Assembly (NCBI GenBank): GCA_037833965.1
Contig: AP031353.1
Location: 23,934,501-23,998,500 of the forward strand
Reading direction: 5' to 3'
DNA length: 64,000 bases
Origin: Marchantia polymorpha subsp. ruderalis
Lineage: Eukaryota > Streptophyta > Marchantiopsida > Marchantiales > Marchantiaceae
Part shown: positions 24,598 to 37,699 of the stretch, one piece after another
Numbering within the stretch: the first letter of the stretch is position 1
Layout: the number at the start of each line of letters is the position of its first letter
Notes under the pieces: generated by a model
What the model was told of the DNA's origin: nothing
Database searches by the model: none
What the model saw: the letters and a program-made list of their open reading frames with translations, nothing else
Program-made: the position numbers and the translations under genes

Positions 24598-26429
24598 CTG
24601 ACTGCTAAATTTTACACTATGTCATCTAACATTTTGTGTTGAGATCAGCCTTTAAACGCGGCTTAATCATTCCAGTCATCTGTGTACATTAGCTAGCCTG
24701 ATATTTCTTGTACAATTGGATGCACGTTGTCAATTTTATGATCATTGGTGCACCATCTTACATGCGGTACTAGGCCCTCTAAGTTCTCTGGAAATTTGAT
24801 GAAGATGTCCGAGTTGGTTGGTTCTCAAATCCTCTTTGTGACAACCAACTCCCGTTTGTCCAAAAATGTACTATCGTGTAAAACATCCTTGCTTGTGACT
24901 GCTGCAAAAAGTCCTGTCCTTTTCCCCATTTTATCACTCCACGTTGTATGGCAATGTTACATAATTTATATGTCTCTTTCAGAACAGAACAACGTTTTAA
25001 AGTCCACCAAGTAGCTATACCCACTCAGTTCCTTCTGCAACACAACGGACTATTTGAACTTGGACCTGATTCACTGAATATCCAGCCATTCCATAGAAGA
25101 GTGGAAGGGTTGGCTGATGCAAGTTGTGGCTACAGAGGTTCTCTCCTTCGATGTCCAAGCTATGAGGGCGTGACATTTTTACTGTGTATTGAGGACGTCG
25201 GGTTATACTCAGGTCATGATGTTACGTGGCGATTCTTCTCGAGTCGAGTTTGAACTTGTTCTTCTCTTTTTTATGTTCTTTTCTCGAATTTTCTCAGTAG
25301 AATATGAGTCAAAGGTTCGTCCGATCCAAGTTGACTACCAACATGAATCACCGTCAAGGCAGAGTGACGTCTCACAGATCCTAATTTGACTCGTGAGTTG
25401 TGCCTATGGAAGTCGTGTTGCAATTCAGGTCAAATGGGTAGAAAGGGAAAGTACAGATGGTGAAAATGCTAAGATTTCTTCCACCGTGATATATGAGAAC
25501 AAGATAAGAGTAAGATGCTGAAAACATCTGTTGGCTCTATCTACAAAGTTTGCTTGTCCCTTTAGCAGTGGAAGGTGATTTTATCTACTTAGAGATGCCG
25601 AATATGTGGTAGAGAGAATGCCGGTGCAGAAAAGCCCCAAATGAGAAGTACTACCTGTAACGACTATCAAGGAATAGGTTTCAAGAAAAATGTGTTCCGC
25701 GTAATAAAACTCTGTCGATAAAAACATTGAGCATGATGAAAACATATGAATTCTACCATGCAAGGTGATTATTGGCATGAATTTAAGGTGGATAAATGCA
25801 CGATGCAGATGGATACTAAAAAAGACGCTATCAAACTTAACAATCAATCAAGCCGGGGCTAGGCCCTATGATATAATGAGAAATAGTTCATGTATCAAAC
25901 TAACTTCAAATAATATTATCATTTGATGGTTAATTTAGTCTCCTAAGAAGTCAATTTAGGTTATTTTAGTTTACTAAAAAAATAATTTATTTAATTTTCA
26001 ATACAAATAGCTCGAACTGTTATATGCACAAAAATTGTTTTGATTTCATGATTTTTTATAATTCAAAGTTTAATATCTTTCATGAAACAAATCATTCTCC
26101 CAGCGCAAAATTTAAAAGTCAGACTCTACCATACTAGTTCTAGTAAAGAGCGTTACAATTACATCACAATATTCCATCAAATTCAAAAATCGAACACGAA
26201 ATGAAGATCAATCATTTTTTAAACTTGAACGGTTGGAAAGTGAATAGATGACGCATTTAATCACTGATTCACATGTATGAACATGGATTAGAGCTTTGTG
26301 TTTATCAATAGTGAAATCAATCTGATATGATGAATAAACATGCTTTAATCAAAGAGCATGTTGTCAAATCTTTCGGATAAAATGAACCGAAAGAAATAAA
26401 AATAGAACCAAAATCAATCATTGCATTAG
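24598..26429. other. 3' flank and transition to AT-rich DNA
   Basis: No gene recognised. About the first kilobase may include the 3' untranslated region of the FG-GAP gene. From about 25850 composition becomes strongly AT-rich, marking entry into the transposon-rich block. Confidence 0.5.
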
Positions 26430-27560
26430 TTTTTTGATATCAATAGTCACAAATTTTATCAATCCAATAGCATACGGTGATGTAAACAATTGCAATGTTG
26501 TTTTGAAGATCGTGTAGATCGTTCTCATCAGCTTCATTAAGTAAGCTTTCAATCCAAGAAGCCAAACCAATGAAAAATATATAAACACTGGACAAAGCCA
26601 GCGCATAATGATCAATAGTGACTTGAGTCAATAGGTCAATATTCGCTGTTGAACATAGATTGAACTATCCAATCATACCAACATAGGCAATGAAAATTGC
26701 GAAAAGGTTATCCATGACATTTTGCTATGAAGCACAAAGAGTAATGAACACTTGAATAGCATAAAAAACGACATGTGCTTGAGTGGTGAAATGATACATA
26801 GAAGAAAATGCAATCCATCAAAGTCGAGGTGGAACAGTGCAACAGTGTCCGATGGATTTTAAATCAAGTGATGAAATTCACCGTCAAAAGCCAACAATTA
26901 ACAACACAAGGGCATGTAGTTTGCATATCCACGATCAAATTCAGCTGCCATGTTAGATGAATAATAAATCCAATCATCATTGAAAAGAATCGTTCTTTGA
27001 TGACATTGTTATTTCTTTCATAACAAGATCTAGTTGATGCGATCTGCATCAAATTCGAAACAAAGAGCTATCTTTGTGCATCACGCAACAAGACGAGTAA
27101 CAATACCAATAATTTGCCTTGTCATATTGCGGGCTCCATTTGTTGTTGAATCAAGTAGACGAGTTGTCCAATCTGCACAGAAAACTGTCGAGAACTTGCT
27201 CACCATCATGAACATAACATCATCAATATGGCAATCAAATAATAAAAGTGCACAATCATGCAAATTAACATTAGAATTAAAGTTACGAATGAAGGTTCAA
27301 AAACGTATATCAAGAAATAATATGCTACGATGTGTCGCCGAGTCGAGTGCTAATGAAATGCCCAAGAATGTCAAAAAGGTTGGCAATTTTTTGTGTATTG
27401 GCAGCGCAGATAATCCGAACAAAATTACTAATTTCGTGACAATAACACACAAGTATAACAAGATTGCCTAAAACATCATGTGTGCTATTGATAAGTTTGG
27501 TCGCTATACTAAATGATGTTTTGCATGTTATGTAACGCAGAAGCAAGCAAAACAAAGTTG
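26430..27560 (-). mobile_element. Degraded hAT-like transposase
   Basis: Reading the minus strand from about 27555 down, fragments in shifting frames match a hAT-type transposase: DSTTNGARNMTR (27263-27081 frame; usual form STDGA.SMTG), CRSHQLDLVM (about 27035; usual form WCGAHQLDLV), VIKERFFSMMIGFIIHLTWQ and CPCVVNCWL (27052-26864; usual NRW), then ALALSSVYIFFIGLASWIES and LLNEADENDLHDLQNN (26631-26440). At least three frame changes and several stops interrupt it, and the catalytic Asp position reads Asn. It is therefore a dead element. The match rests on recalled family motifs; no terminal repeats were identified. Confidence 0.75.
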
Positions 27561-27726
27561 TTTTTGTATTAGGTATTGTGACTAAGTAAGAATATTCTAC
27601 GATGACTTTCTTCGATTCGACACAATGAAACAGTGATAATGCTCTTTCTTTGGACTTTGTTGCTACTTGAAACGGCGAACTAGTTGAGCATTATTCTCAA
27701 CCATACTACCAAACATATGATTTTTA

Positions 27727-27848
27727 TCTACATCTTTTTCTCCATCACTTTTCTCTTGATATTTGGATTAAACATCATGTTTTCACATCTACATCTTTTT
27801 CTCCATCACTTTTCCCTTGATATTTGGATTAAACATCATGTTTTCACA
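27727..27848. repeat. 61-bp tandem duplication
   Basis: Units 27727-27787 and 27788-27848 differ at about one position (TCTCTTG against TCCCTTG). Near identity implies a recent duplication inside old, decayed DNA. Confidence 0.92.
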
Positions 27849-30059
27849 ATATATCGTTCAATTTCATATACTATTTTCTTTTCATCTTCCAAAGATGAAG
27901 ACTAGAGATGAACTTTGAACAAACTTGTACTTGAACATCTTCAAAAAATGAATTACAAGCTGAAGATGATTTTAAGGTTTGATATACCGACCATTGACTA
28001 GGCTGTTGGATGCAAACAATGACTATTATGATTTCAAAAGGAAAATTTTTATGCTTGAACAATAGAAGCAAATTTCCATTTTGAATCACTTTTCAACTCA
28101 CGATCAAACGTAACACAAAAGCAACATTGAAGACTAGTTACTTTAAACAATTTTGGATCTTGGTGCAATTTTGGATCTTGGTTTTTCAATCTAAACTCAT
28201 CATCGTGATCTTTTATGTACGTAGACGATCGTTGTTTTTGTCATTGTAAAGTATAGATGCAAGGAGAGGAAAAGGTTTGAACGAGTATACATTCTCATCA
28301 ATCAACAACCGATTCCAACCGCAACAATCACCTTGCAGTGTACTTTACAAACTTTCAACAACATAACATATATGTAACGTTTAGAACAGACAATTTTCAC
28401 AAAGAACAAAGAAAGAAAAAACTACTAATACACAATGAAAAAAATATAAAATCAACGTCATGAGAAAGAGAGCTAAAAAATTCCAAATAGAGTACTAAAC
28501 TACTATTGCTTACTTCAAAATGAAGTAGTTGTTGACATGAATCCTAAGAGACTCTGCGATACAACCTTTACTTTGACACTTATTTCTTATGTATACATTT
28601 TCCATACTTACGCTGTAATGAGAGCGTATAACTACTTCACACAACAAATTAGTCAAAAGCTAACTAAACCAACTTGATAAAGATTGAACATTGAGGCTAC
28701 TAACCATCATAAATTGTTCAAGCTCTATTGAAGAGAGTGTGGTACGTAGAATGTCGAGCATTAAGATTCAAGTTGTAGTTCAAAATACCAATGTACTCCT
28801 CTTTATTCATGTAAATAAGGACATGATCAGATTTGTACACACTCAATTTTCTAGTTTAATCCGATTCTCAAGAAGGTTTTTTAAGTTATTCCAAATACTA
28901 TATCCACTTTACTAATTCTTCATCTCTCAACCTAATACTGCTATATTTGTACATCCATGATACACCTCATCAGAAGCTAACTTATTGGAATCTAAATATT
29001 GTGTGATCCACAAAAGTTTATGACCACTACACAGAATAGTTGAAAGAATTCATGCTTACATTTCTTGCATTCGAAATTGTGAATAGTTGAGACTATATTA
29101 CGTGGTTTACCGTGTCAAAAGACAACTTCTAGTTCACAAAGAAAGACAAATGCTATCTCTTTGTAATGCAGAAGGTCATGACGTGCAGAATCTGCAAGAC
29201 TATACCTTGGGGTATAAAAAGACTAGTGCGAGCTACCACTACCAGAATTTGGGCATCAAGAAATTTTGAACAAGAGTGAGAAGTACAATGTATGTGGAGT
29301 TGGCAAAATTTCTCAATGTTAGAAACTTCAGACGTCCGATCTCCCTATATACTCACGGATCCGTCATTTTCAACCGATTGCGACAACAATCAACATATTT
29401 TTTTCCAAAGTGTAATCTACGATTATTACCAACTTTTGGTAGAAAGCCATAGTCTATAATAATAACTTGCAATCAAATACTACATTATTTAAAATAAAGC
29501 TTTTGAAAGCAAAGATCACACTATTAACACCCGAGTACACAATAGTAATTGGACCAAGTTCAAGACAATCATGACTCTTGAGTGACCAGACCAAAACAGA
29601 GTATGAGATAACTACTTCTGAGATTGTCCACATAATACGTTCACAAAGCAACTTAAAAATTCTGATTGCAGTGTCAACGTCGAGATCATTTCGGAAGATC
29701 ATCTAATAATTGGGATACAACCTAAGACCTGATCAGATTTCTCAAATTACAAGCTCCACAACTTTTATGAGCCACGAGATTGAAACATCCAACGCATTAA
29801 CTCAGATAGACAAGTTCATAGAGCTATACTACAAAATGCTTTCTTCACTACAGCCAGACAAATTCCAACGAGTTTTTGAGCTCAATCGATCAACCGCTGG
29901 ATTTTCAATCAAAAACAACTTTTAGACAACAATGATCTTACAAACCAAAAGATTGTCTTCCAACAAGATGAAAGAATGCATCAGTGACTAGCTTTGGTAG
30001 AAAACAATGAATAGAACAAAACAAATTGGTGAAAATATGAATTGCACTCTCAACTTTTG

Positions 30060-30165
30060 AATCAATGATTCATGACCGTCTTAAACATAAACGTGTCAAG
30101 ACTTTAACGATCCGTTACAATCTTGACACATTTACGGTTGCATACTTCTTCTTCATTGATTGCCC
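30060..30165. repeat. Imperfect inverted repeat
   Basis: GTGTCAAGACTTTAAC (from 30093) pairs with GTTACAATCTTGACAC (to 30130) with two mismatches around a central GATCC. Weaker complementarity extends outward (TAAACGTG against CATTTACGG; AATCAATGA on both sides). It resembles a small foldback/MITE remnant. Confidence 0.6.
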
Positions 30166-32471
30166 TATCCACACCCCTTTCTCATTGGTTGCACCTGCCA
30201 TATTAATTTAGGCGTCAAAATGCACCGTTGTTTAGGTAATTTATGAGTTGTCGTATACGATCGCCTAAAATGTCTCATGATATATATAAATTCATTCGAT
30301 CACAAATGCATAGTTCCATATAGTTACAATGTAACTGAATGTAGAGATGCATTCTTTGCACATCTCTATAATTAGAGATATGCAAAAAGTTTATTATATT
30401 TGTTGTGTTGTAAAAGAAAAATGATATTTCGAGGAGATGACTACATCACTACCAGATTTTTCATCATAATATGATGCATTCCAACTCTATAACAGATGTG
30501 TTTTTGTATTTATTGATTTTGTTAGAAATCAACTCTGATAGTTAAATCTTAGTACTGTGAAGGAGAGGTAACGAAAGCTTTCATTGAATACTTGAGGGTT
30601 TTTACCAGTAAAGCGTTTTTTGTTCATGTGGACTAAACTGTAGTGGCAAACCACGTATCTTTGTGTTGGCGTCTCAATGTATTCTCCTAAATTCTTGTTT
30701 TTTCTTTGTGATCTAGTCTCTTTCAAAGTGAGAATTTCATTGTCACATGCATCATATACACATCATGAGTAGTTATCTCATATATTCCAAATGAGCATCA
30801 AGAGAGTTGAATGATTATTGAATTTAGAGAATCTGAACTCCAAATGAATAATGAGATTAGTGAACTATTACTGATTTTAGACTTTATTGCTCAAACTAGA
30901 TAGTATTGAAGGTATATTCTTACAAGAAAATGCATGTTTGAAGTATGTAACATCTATGTACTAAATGTAATAAATTAAATGTTTTCATATTATTCTCAAT
31001 GAAGAAGAGTTGATTAAAACTTAATCATTGTCAAAACGCGATAAAGTAAATTTATATACAATTCCAAATTGTTGATATATTTTACTTTTGATTTACAAAA
31101 AGCTTGCATCCTAGCTTTTTTTTTCCAATATTTTTAATGAAATATTTTTTGTCATGTTTCAATTTAATTGAATTTAACATCATTTTTGATTTGCTCAATC
31201 TATCTATTCAAAACTGCATTTTAGAAAAGATAAATTTAATATCTTCAACATATTATACATGATTGATTTTGATTCAAGATATAATTTATTTTGACTATCA
31301 TAATAAATATTTTCATCATTTGTTTTTATTTTCATTGCAATGATAAATCTATTTTCTATTTTGAATTTTTTCACTACATTGTAAACTTTTGGAGCTCATT
31401 AAGCCATCAAATTCTGCCATTTCTAATTAATGCGTCCATCTTCAAATATAATCATTTATCAAAATATAAATTTATTATTTAATAAAATAATTTTCATAAT
31501 CAGCATAAACTTAAAAAATATTTGATACTGTTCAATGCATCATCAAACAAAATATCATAATTTTTAAACACTTAAGATACATTTGTAAAGATTTCAAAAT
31601 TTTTTATTACAATATTTGTGGGTTTGATGTATATATATTCAACTTGTACATGATTAGAACAATATTAGATTTATTCTAAATCATCAAATTCATGAGGTGG
31701 ACTATTTTTTCTTCATCAAAATTTGACATATGTATATTATCTAAATAGCATTAATTTCATAATCAAATGCAAAAAGCTTAAAGTTTGTTGTCAAAGAAAC
31801 ATAAATTTCATTACAATATTGACATGATAAATTTTTCAAACACATGTTGAATGTACTTGACTTGATTTCACAATAATTTTTTGTAGTTTAAAAAAAAGCA
31901 TGTGAACACACATAACACATTTTGTTTTGGACTTATCACATTTTTTATCTTGAATACACATTTTATTGCCTTGATTTCAGAATAACTAAATATTTATTAC
32001 GATTAATGTAAATAAATAAATTGATTTTTTTTGAACTTAATTACATTTTACATCTTGAATGCATATTTCATTTTTGTTAAAATTTATTACATCATATTGC
32101 TTCTTTGTCAAAATAAGCATAAAATTAACATAACGGATTATATCAATGAGACTTAAAATATCATTAATCATGTTCTTCATATATAAACGTTGAGTAAAAA
32201 CATGTGTCAAATTATCATATTTTGCAATCTATTGATCATGAGTTTACTTCAATCCATATGAATATTTCCACAATCTACACATTAATTTTTCAAAGATGTA
32301 TGCATTTATTTTCTTTTCAAGACGAAGAGAGATAATATATGAGAACTTTATTTTAATTCAATTTATCAATATTTTCATCATGTTGATAAACACAATTTTA
32401 CATGGATTTTTATTAAAATTTAAATGACACATCTTCCTAGATGAGCAACAAATTACAATAATTGATGTTTG

Positions 32472-32474
<3 letters not shown>

Positions 32475-32517
<43 letters not shown>

Positions 32518-32577
32518 AAGTATGATCTTTCAATAGTAACAAACACTAATGTTACAATTGAAAGTTACTATTGAAAG
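32475..32577. repeat. (AT)n microsatellite and adjacent 14-bp inverted repeat
   Basis: An AT run occupies 32475-32505. It is followed by a perfect 14-bp inverted repeat, CTTTCAATAGTAAC at 32527-32540 and GTTACTATTGAAAG at 32564-32577, around a 23-base spacer. Confidence 0.85.
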
Positions 32578-33123
32578 TTGATACTAACAAGAGTATAGTG
32601 CACAACCTTTTTATTGGACGTTTCATCAATGACGTAACTATCTATAAGTGCGTTGTTTGGCTGCACGATAGAATTAATTTGCTAATCCTGTAGTGTTCAT
32701 GATAATCAACATTGGCGTTATTATTGCATTGAATATAGGAACCTGCACACACATGTCTGTTTATGCAAAAAAGCGTAAAAACTTGGATGTCAAAACAAAA
32801 TTTGCAATTCTCAATTTTTTTGGTCAACCTCAAACTATTCATGAACCAGCAACATCAAAATTTTTTTATCGCACAAACAAATTTTTCAAAGATCTCAAAG
32901 GAGAGAAAAGTTATCAAATAGATGACATCAGAATCATGTCAAGATGAGTTACAAAAATGTATATATCAACTCAAGTGTAACTTGACACATCAATGATTAG
33001 CGACATAATAAATGTAAACTTTGTTTTTTAATGCGTGCTAAAGTAACTATATACATATCTACTATGAGTAACCTCTACTTTAGTTCTAACTAACTAAAAA
33101 TGTTTACATCTACAAACAACGTA

Positions 33124-34382
33124 TATGGATTCCGCAAGATCAAGTCTTACGCACAATGATTTTATCAAAAAATCATGATACAACCATTGCATGTGATATG
33201 GGAATGAAGAAGACATTGGAGAGCATCCAACGAGTTTATTTTTGGTTCAAACTACTCAAGGATGTGGATGCCTACGTTCAAAGTTGTGTTGCTTGTCAAC
33301 AAAACAAGTCAAGTAATAAAAAACAAGCTTATTTATTACAGCATCTTCATGTTCCCGAACAACAATAGGAGCATGTCACCATGGATCTTGTATATGAGTT
33401 ACTAAAAAATTTGTTAGTAAATGATTCAGTGATAGTTTTTTGGACAAATTGAGCAAGATGATTCACCATAGACCATCCACAAAAGCAATGACGATTGTAC
33501 TTAGATGCTGTTTTAGTGAATAATGAATTAAGCAAAGTTTTAATCACTAATAGAGATATTCATTTCACTAGTTTGTTTTGGAAAAATTTGTTTAGTTTTT
33601 TCAAAACCAAAATAGCAATGTCAACAGCTTATCATCTCCAGACTGATGGCCAAATAGAGAGAGACAATAGAACTATAGAGTATATGCTACGTGCATTCAC
33701 ATTAAAAGAGCAAAAAGAGTGAAATACTCTTTTGACACTTGTAGAATTTGCATACAATAATACTTTAAATGCATACACAAAAGTTTTTTCATTTTATCTC
33801 ATGTACAATGTTGATTTCAATACTCCATCAAGTTCGATGAAATTTTTGAAAGGAGAGGAGTTTTCAACTAAGGTAACTGAGGTCAATAAATTTGTGAAAC
33901 ATATTCATCAAGGACTACACCAAGTAAAGGAGAAGTTGTTCATTGCTCAAAATTGACAAAAACAACATGTTGATGCTCATAATCAGGAGTTAGTTTTTCA
34001 GGTAAGAAATCAGGTTTGGCTATCAACACTAAGTTTGTCTCTTGTAATAACACCAAAGTTTAACCCTAGATTCATTGGTCTTTCTGTGATATTGAAACGT
34101 GTTGGTGAAGTGTCATACAAATTGGATCTTCTGTCATATATGAAAATACACCATAAATTTAATGTGTCACAATTGCGAAAACATATACCATGATCAAAAC
34201 AATTCATAAACCAACTAGTGTTAACTCCTTTACCAACTTTGATAACGGATCAAGAGTAATCTGAGGCGAAAAAGATACTCAAGAAACAAATTCAAGGCCA
34301 TAACTTTCCCAAGGTTGAATATTTGGTTCAATGGAAAGTATATACATCATACAAATCAACTTGGAAACCAACTAAAATCTAG
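33124..34382 (+). mobile_element. Degraded Ty3/gypsy chromovirus pol 3' end (integrase and chromodomain)
   Basis: Ordered domains survive through stops and at least one frameshift. The integrase zinc finger keeps SCVACQ (about 33283-33300) but its second His position reads Cys. The catalytic core keeps all three acidic positions: MDLVYELL (Asp codon 33384), TNRDIHFTS (Asp 33555) and QTDGQIERDNRTIEYMLR (Glu 33657). VEYLVQWKVYTSYKSTWKP (about 34314-34372) is a chromodomain, the hallmark of chromoviruses. Several in-frame TGA/TAA/TAG codons sit where Trp, Gln or Arg is expected, consistent with C-to-T (G-to-A) decay. Reverse transcriptase and gag are not seen upstream, so the copy is truncated as well as mutated. 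Confidence 0.85.
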
Positions 34383-34439
34383 CTAATGCACTGTTGATAG
34401 TTCAAGAATTTGAACGGATGTGCAAAGAGGATGTTGCGT

Positions 34440-34830
34440 CTTAAAGGAAATGAGGTTTGTTACTATCTTTAATTAATTAGAATTCAAATAGAGTTTATTC
34501 AAGATGTTTATATAGTTATTTTAGCGCGCACTGGTCATAACTGCCATGTTAGTGATCTGCGTGCTTTGTAGGTAGAGAGCAAGTGTGTTAGTTGGGAGCG
34601 TCACATGAGCAATCATGTGCCTGTGAGGGTTATCCGCCACGTCAGTTATCCACTAGGAGTGAGATGGATGGTGTATTTAAGATATTTATCTTTGTACTTG
34701 TTAGTAAAAGCTATATAAGGAGAGTAGAACCATTGTTGGTATCTCTCATCTTGATAGTTCATGTTTTTATTTTTAAGCGCGTTTCTCTCTAAACACTGAT
34801 GTTACGCATGAAAAATATTTGAAGCGAGTT
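34440..34830 (+). repeat. Possible 3' LTR of the chromovirus remnant
   Basis: Directly after the chromodomain comes a segment of higher GC that differs from the surroundings and carries a TATA-like GCTATATAAGGAGAG near 34711-34725, as LTR promoters do. No matching 5' copy is found in the window, so boundaries and identity are inference. Confidence 0.35.
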
Positions 34831-35530
34831 TCAAAAGCTAGCAAAATGAGATATAGAGAACATTATATCCTAAATTTTATGCAAATGGACAAACGTTTGG
34901 ATGAAATTTGCAAAATGTTAATAGATGTAGACTTCAAATGCATTATAAATATTGAGAGTCAATGTTACATCAAAAAATATCATCAAGATCACACTGCATA
35001 GTCAATATGGATAATGATGCTATCAAGAAGAGCAAAAATAAATCACAATGATACTTGAAGTTAGCGTTTCAAATGGGAATTTTTTTGCACAGATTATTGT
35101 GAAGAGCGCTCGTCCACGCGCTTTGAAGAATATATTAAACATCAGTAAGTCATTTGAAATCATATATAATCATCAAGGTAAGACAAGATACATCGTCTTA
35201 TATGCGCATATTGCACAATTACAACATAATTGCCAAGAATCGCAATTTCATAATCTATATATTCCAAGAGAACTGATGATTCAATTTTTGTGTGGACAAA
35301 ATTTTGAATCCATCATGATCATCAAAAACGTTATTTTGGTATCAAAATATGTGTATCATCTTTTTTGTATCAAATGCTATGAACGAATGTTAACCTTTTG
35401 ATCAAAGAATAATTTGGTCTTTCACAATGCATTTTTTCCGTGTTCATTTGAACCATCTAATGTTTGAATATGAAACTAGTAAGCAAATAATGAGCATCAC
35501 ATTTTTAATTTTTAGTTGATAATCATACAC

Positions 35531-35642
35531 ACATGCGCAAAGTTCTTGGCCAAATTAGATTATCAAATTATATATTTATCACGTTTACATGCACAACAGT
35601 CTTGGTCAAATTAAGTTATCAAATTTAATATTCATCATGTTT
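35531..35642. repeat. 56-bp tandem duplication, diverged
   Basis: Units begin at 35531 and 35587, each with ACATGC, CTTGG.CAAATTA, TTATCAAATT and ATCA.GTTT in the same order. About 80 percent identical by eye. Confidence 0.8.
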
Positions 35643-36474
35643 ACATATTCATTGAAATCATCAAAAAAAATATAATTTGACGCTGCTTTGTCAAAGATAA
35701 TTGCATCTATTGTTTTCAACGTGATATCTAATCAAGATAAATGTATTAATAAATCTACTTCCAATTCAAGTAAAGATGTTGATGATTTAGTAAAAATTTT
35801 GCAAGAAATTTGACTCAATGATTCTTTCACAGCGTACATAGTTCTTGATGATGCAAATATTGAACAAATTGTAAAATATCTAATTGAAGTGGATGCTATC
35901 GATGCTATTGGCAACAAAAAAATTAACTATGTTAGCATTTTCACTTTCAAACTAAAAAACAGGAAATAATAATGTAGGAAATAATAATTTCCTACAAAGT
36001 GAGAATAATTTAGATGACTATAGTGTTGTTGAGATTTTATCTTTGATGATAGTCAAGCAACCAAATTGATCAATCATCGATTTGATCAACTTTCTCTCTT
36101 GAATCATATTTATTGGCAGAACTTCAAAATAACATGCTCTTTGAATTCAAAAGAACTCATCTTGTGTTGATCTACAAACAAAATTTTGATAAAGTTGGAT
36201 TGTTGATACTTGAAGATACCATATATAATAAAATATTTTACTCTAGTTTTGAACAAGTGAATTTTTGAGATAGACGTTTACATAGACTTATGTCATATTA
36301 CTCTTTCTATAATGTTTAAGAAAAAAATTACGTCTGGAACTTCCATTGACAATAGTACAATTTCACAATTGTCATTTGTAATGTACTGTTATTGGATAGA
36401 TTTACTGGTTACAAACAAATCGATCTGAAACTCAATATCGCAAATGGTAGTGTGAAATTATTGAGTGCACATAC

Positions 36475-36498
36475 ATATATATATATATATATATATAT
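36475..36498. repeat. (AT)n microsatellite
   Basis: Uninterrupted AT run of about 12 units in AT-rich DNA. Confidence 0.9.
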
Positions 36499-37699
36499 GA
36501 GTGAATAAATATTTATATTATAAATCTAACATTTTCATGAATATGTAAGAAATTTAACATCTAGCATGTTTTTATAAACCAACCTACTAGATGACATTTT
36601 ATCACTATCTAATTTAAAAAAAACAATTAAGTGTGCATCATACTATAAGTTAGATAATGATAATAATACTAGATGCTATTGTACGCAATATACTTCTTAA
36701 GATCTGAAAAATTTGAGATAAAAAGTTGGTTATTTTAGTTGCAGTACTATTCTTTTTTTGACGTTTGATCCAATGTTACATTTATGGTTTTATCCACAAA
36801 ATGCTAGATGGTATCTTTCCATCCTTCTGTATTGTTTGATACTCTTGGTTGCTCTGTGTGAACATATTAAAATATTCCATCTATTTCAGGGAGTCAATTT
36901 TCTGTCGAAAAAATCCAATGCTTATATTTAAAATTATGTATACCAAAAAAACAACAGATCAAAATTTTATTGTTCATGCATGTGTTTCTTTGTAACTCAA
37001 AACTATCATGCATATACTTAGAACTTATCTTCTGGATTTAAGAGTATAATATTACCATAGTATGAAGCAAGGATAACATACCAAATGGTTATAGATGTAT
37101 ATAGTTGAAATTCATTGTATGTTGTACACACTATACATAAAACTGATTTAGTAGATTAGATACATTTACTGGCATGACTATATATATATATATATAATTA
37201 ATTGACTGAAAAAATAATGAAAAAAACGCTTGCCTGGATGTAGAAGTCAAACATGACGGAACCAATCTTGACTCAAGCGCATTGAACATGAGGATATCTC
37301 AACGTCAATGTCAAGGTATAGCTACACTACGGTCATTAGACATTCCATGTTTCAGGGGAAGGTATACCGTGAGCACTTGACTTGTAACTGAACTACCGGT
37401 TTTTTCCTGCAGCCGTCAGCAAATACGATGTTGGAGGGCAGATGGCCTTGCATCGAAGGGTCTCGGATTTAGAAATCTAAATCGAGCCTATAAACGGAGA
37501 GTTGAAAGCGATTAAAAAGTCAAATTTGGATGTCACGCCTCGACCTGACAATGTGGGGGAGGCCTGACACTAGTCCGAGGCAGCCACTTCGTCATCAGTG
37601 AGTGACTGCTGGGCACCAGCGAATGCCGGTAATCAAGAAACCGATTCCGCCTTGTAGGACCGGTCACGACGGGTTCGGTGATCGACAACCGGGGCGGGC

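Larger units (their letters stand above)
27849..33123. other. AT-rich transposon-graveyard DNA
   Basis: Long AT-rich stretch with stops in every frame; no open frame above 84 codons and no recognised family. It holds a 20-bp direct repeat (CAATTTTGGATCTTGGT twice, about 28148-28185), an imperfect palindrome near 30060-30165, and a TA microsatellite followed by a 14-bp inverted repeat near 32500. Confidence 0.5.
34831..37600. other. AT-rich gene-free DNA
   Basis: Apart from the tandem repeat at 35531-35642 and TA runs near 36475-36498 and 37179-37196, no structure was recognised. The largest open frame (35048-35401, 117 codons) has no recognised family and AT-driven composition. Confidence 0.5.

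Noticed and set aside
35690..35960. VLDDANIEQI-like string recalling the kinase-2 motif of NB-ARC resistance proteins
   Set aside because: No P-loop or following NB-ARC motif at proper spacing, AT-rich composition and nearby stops; too weak to call.
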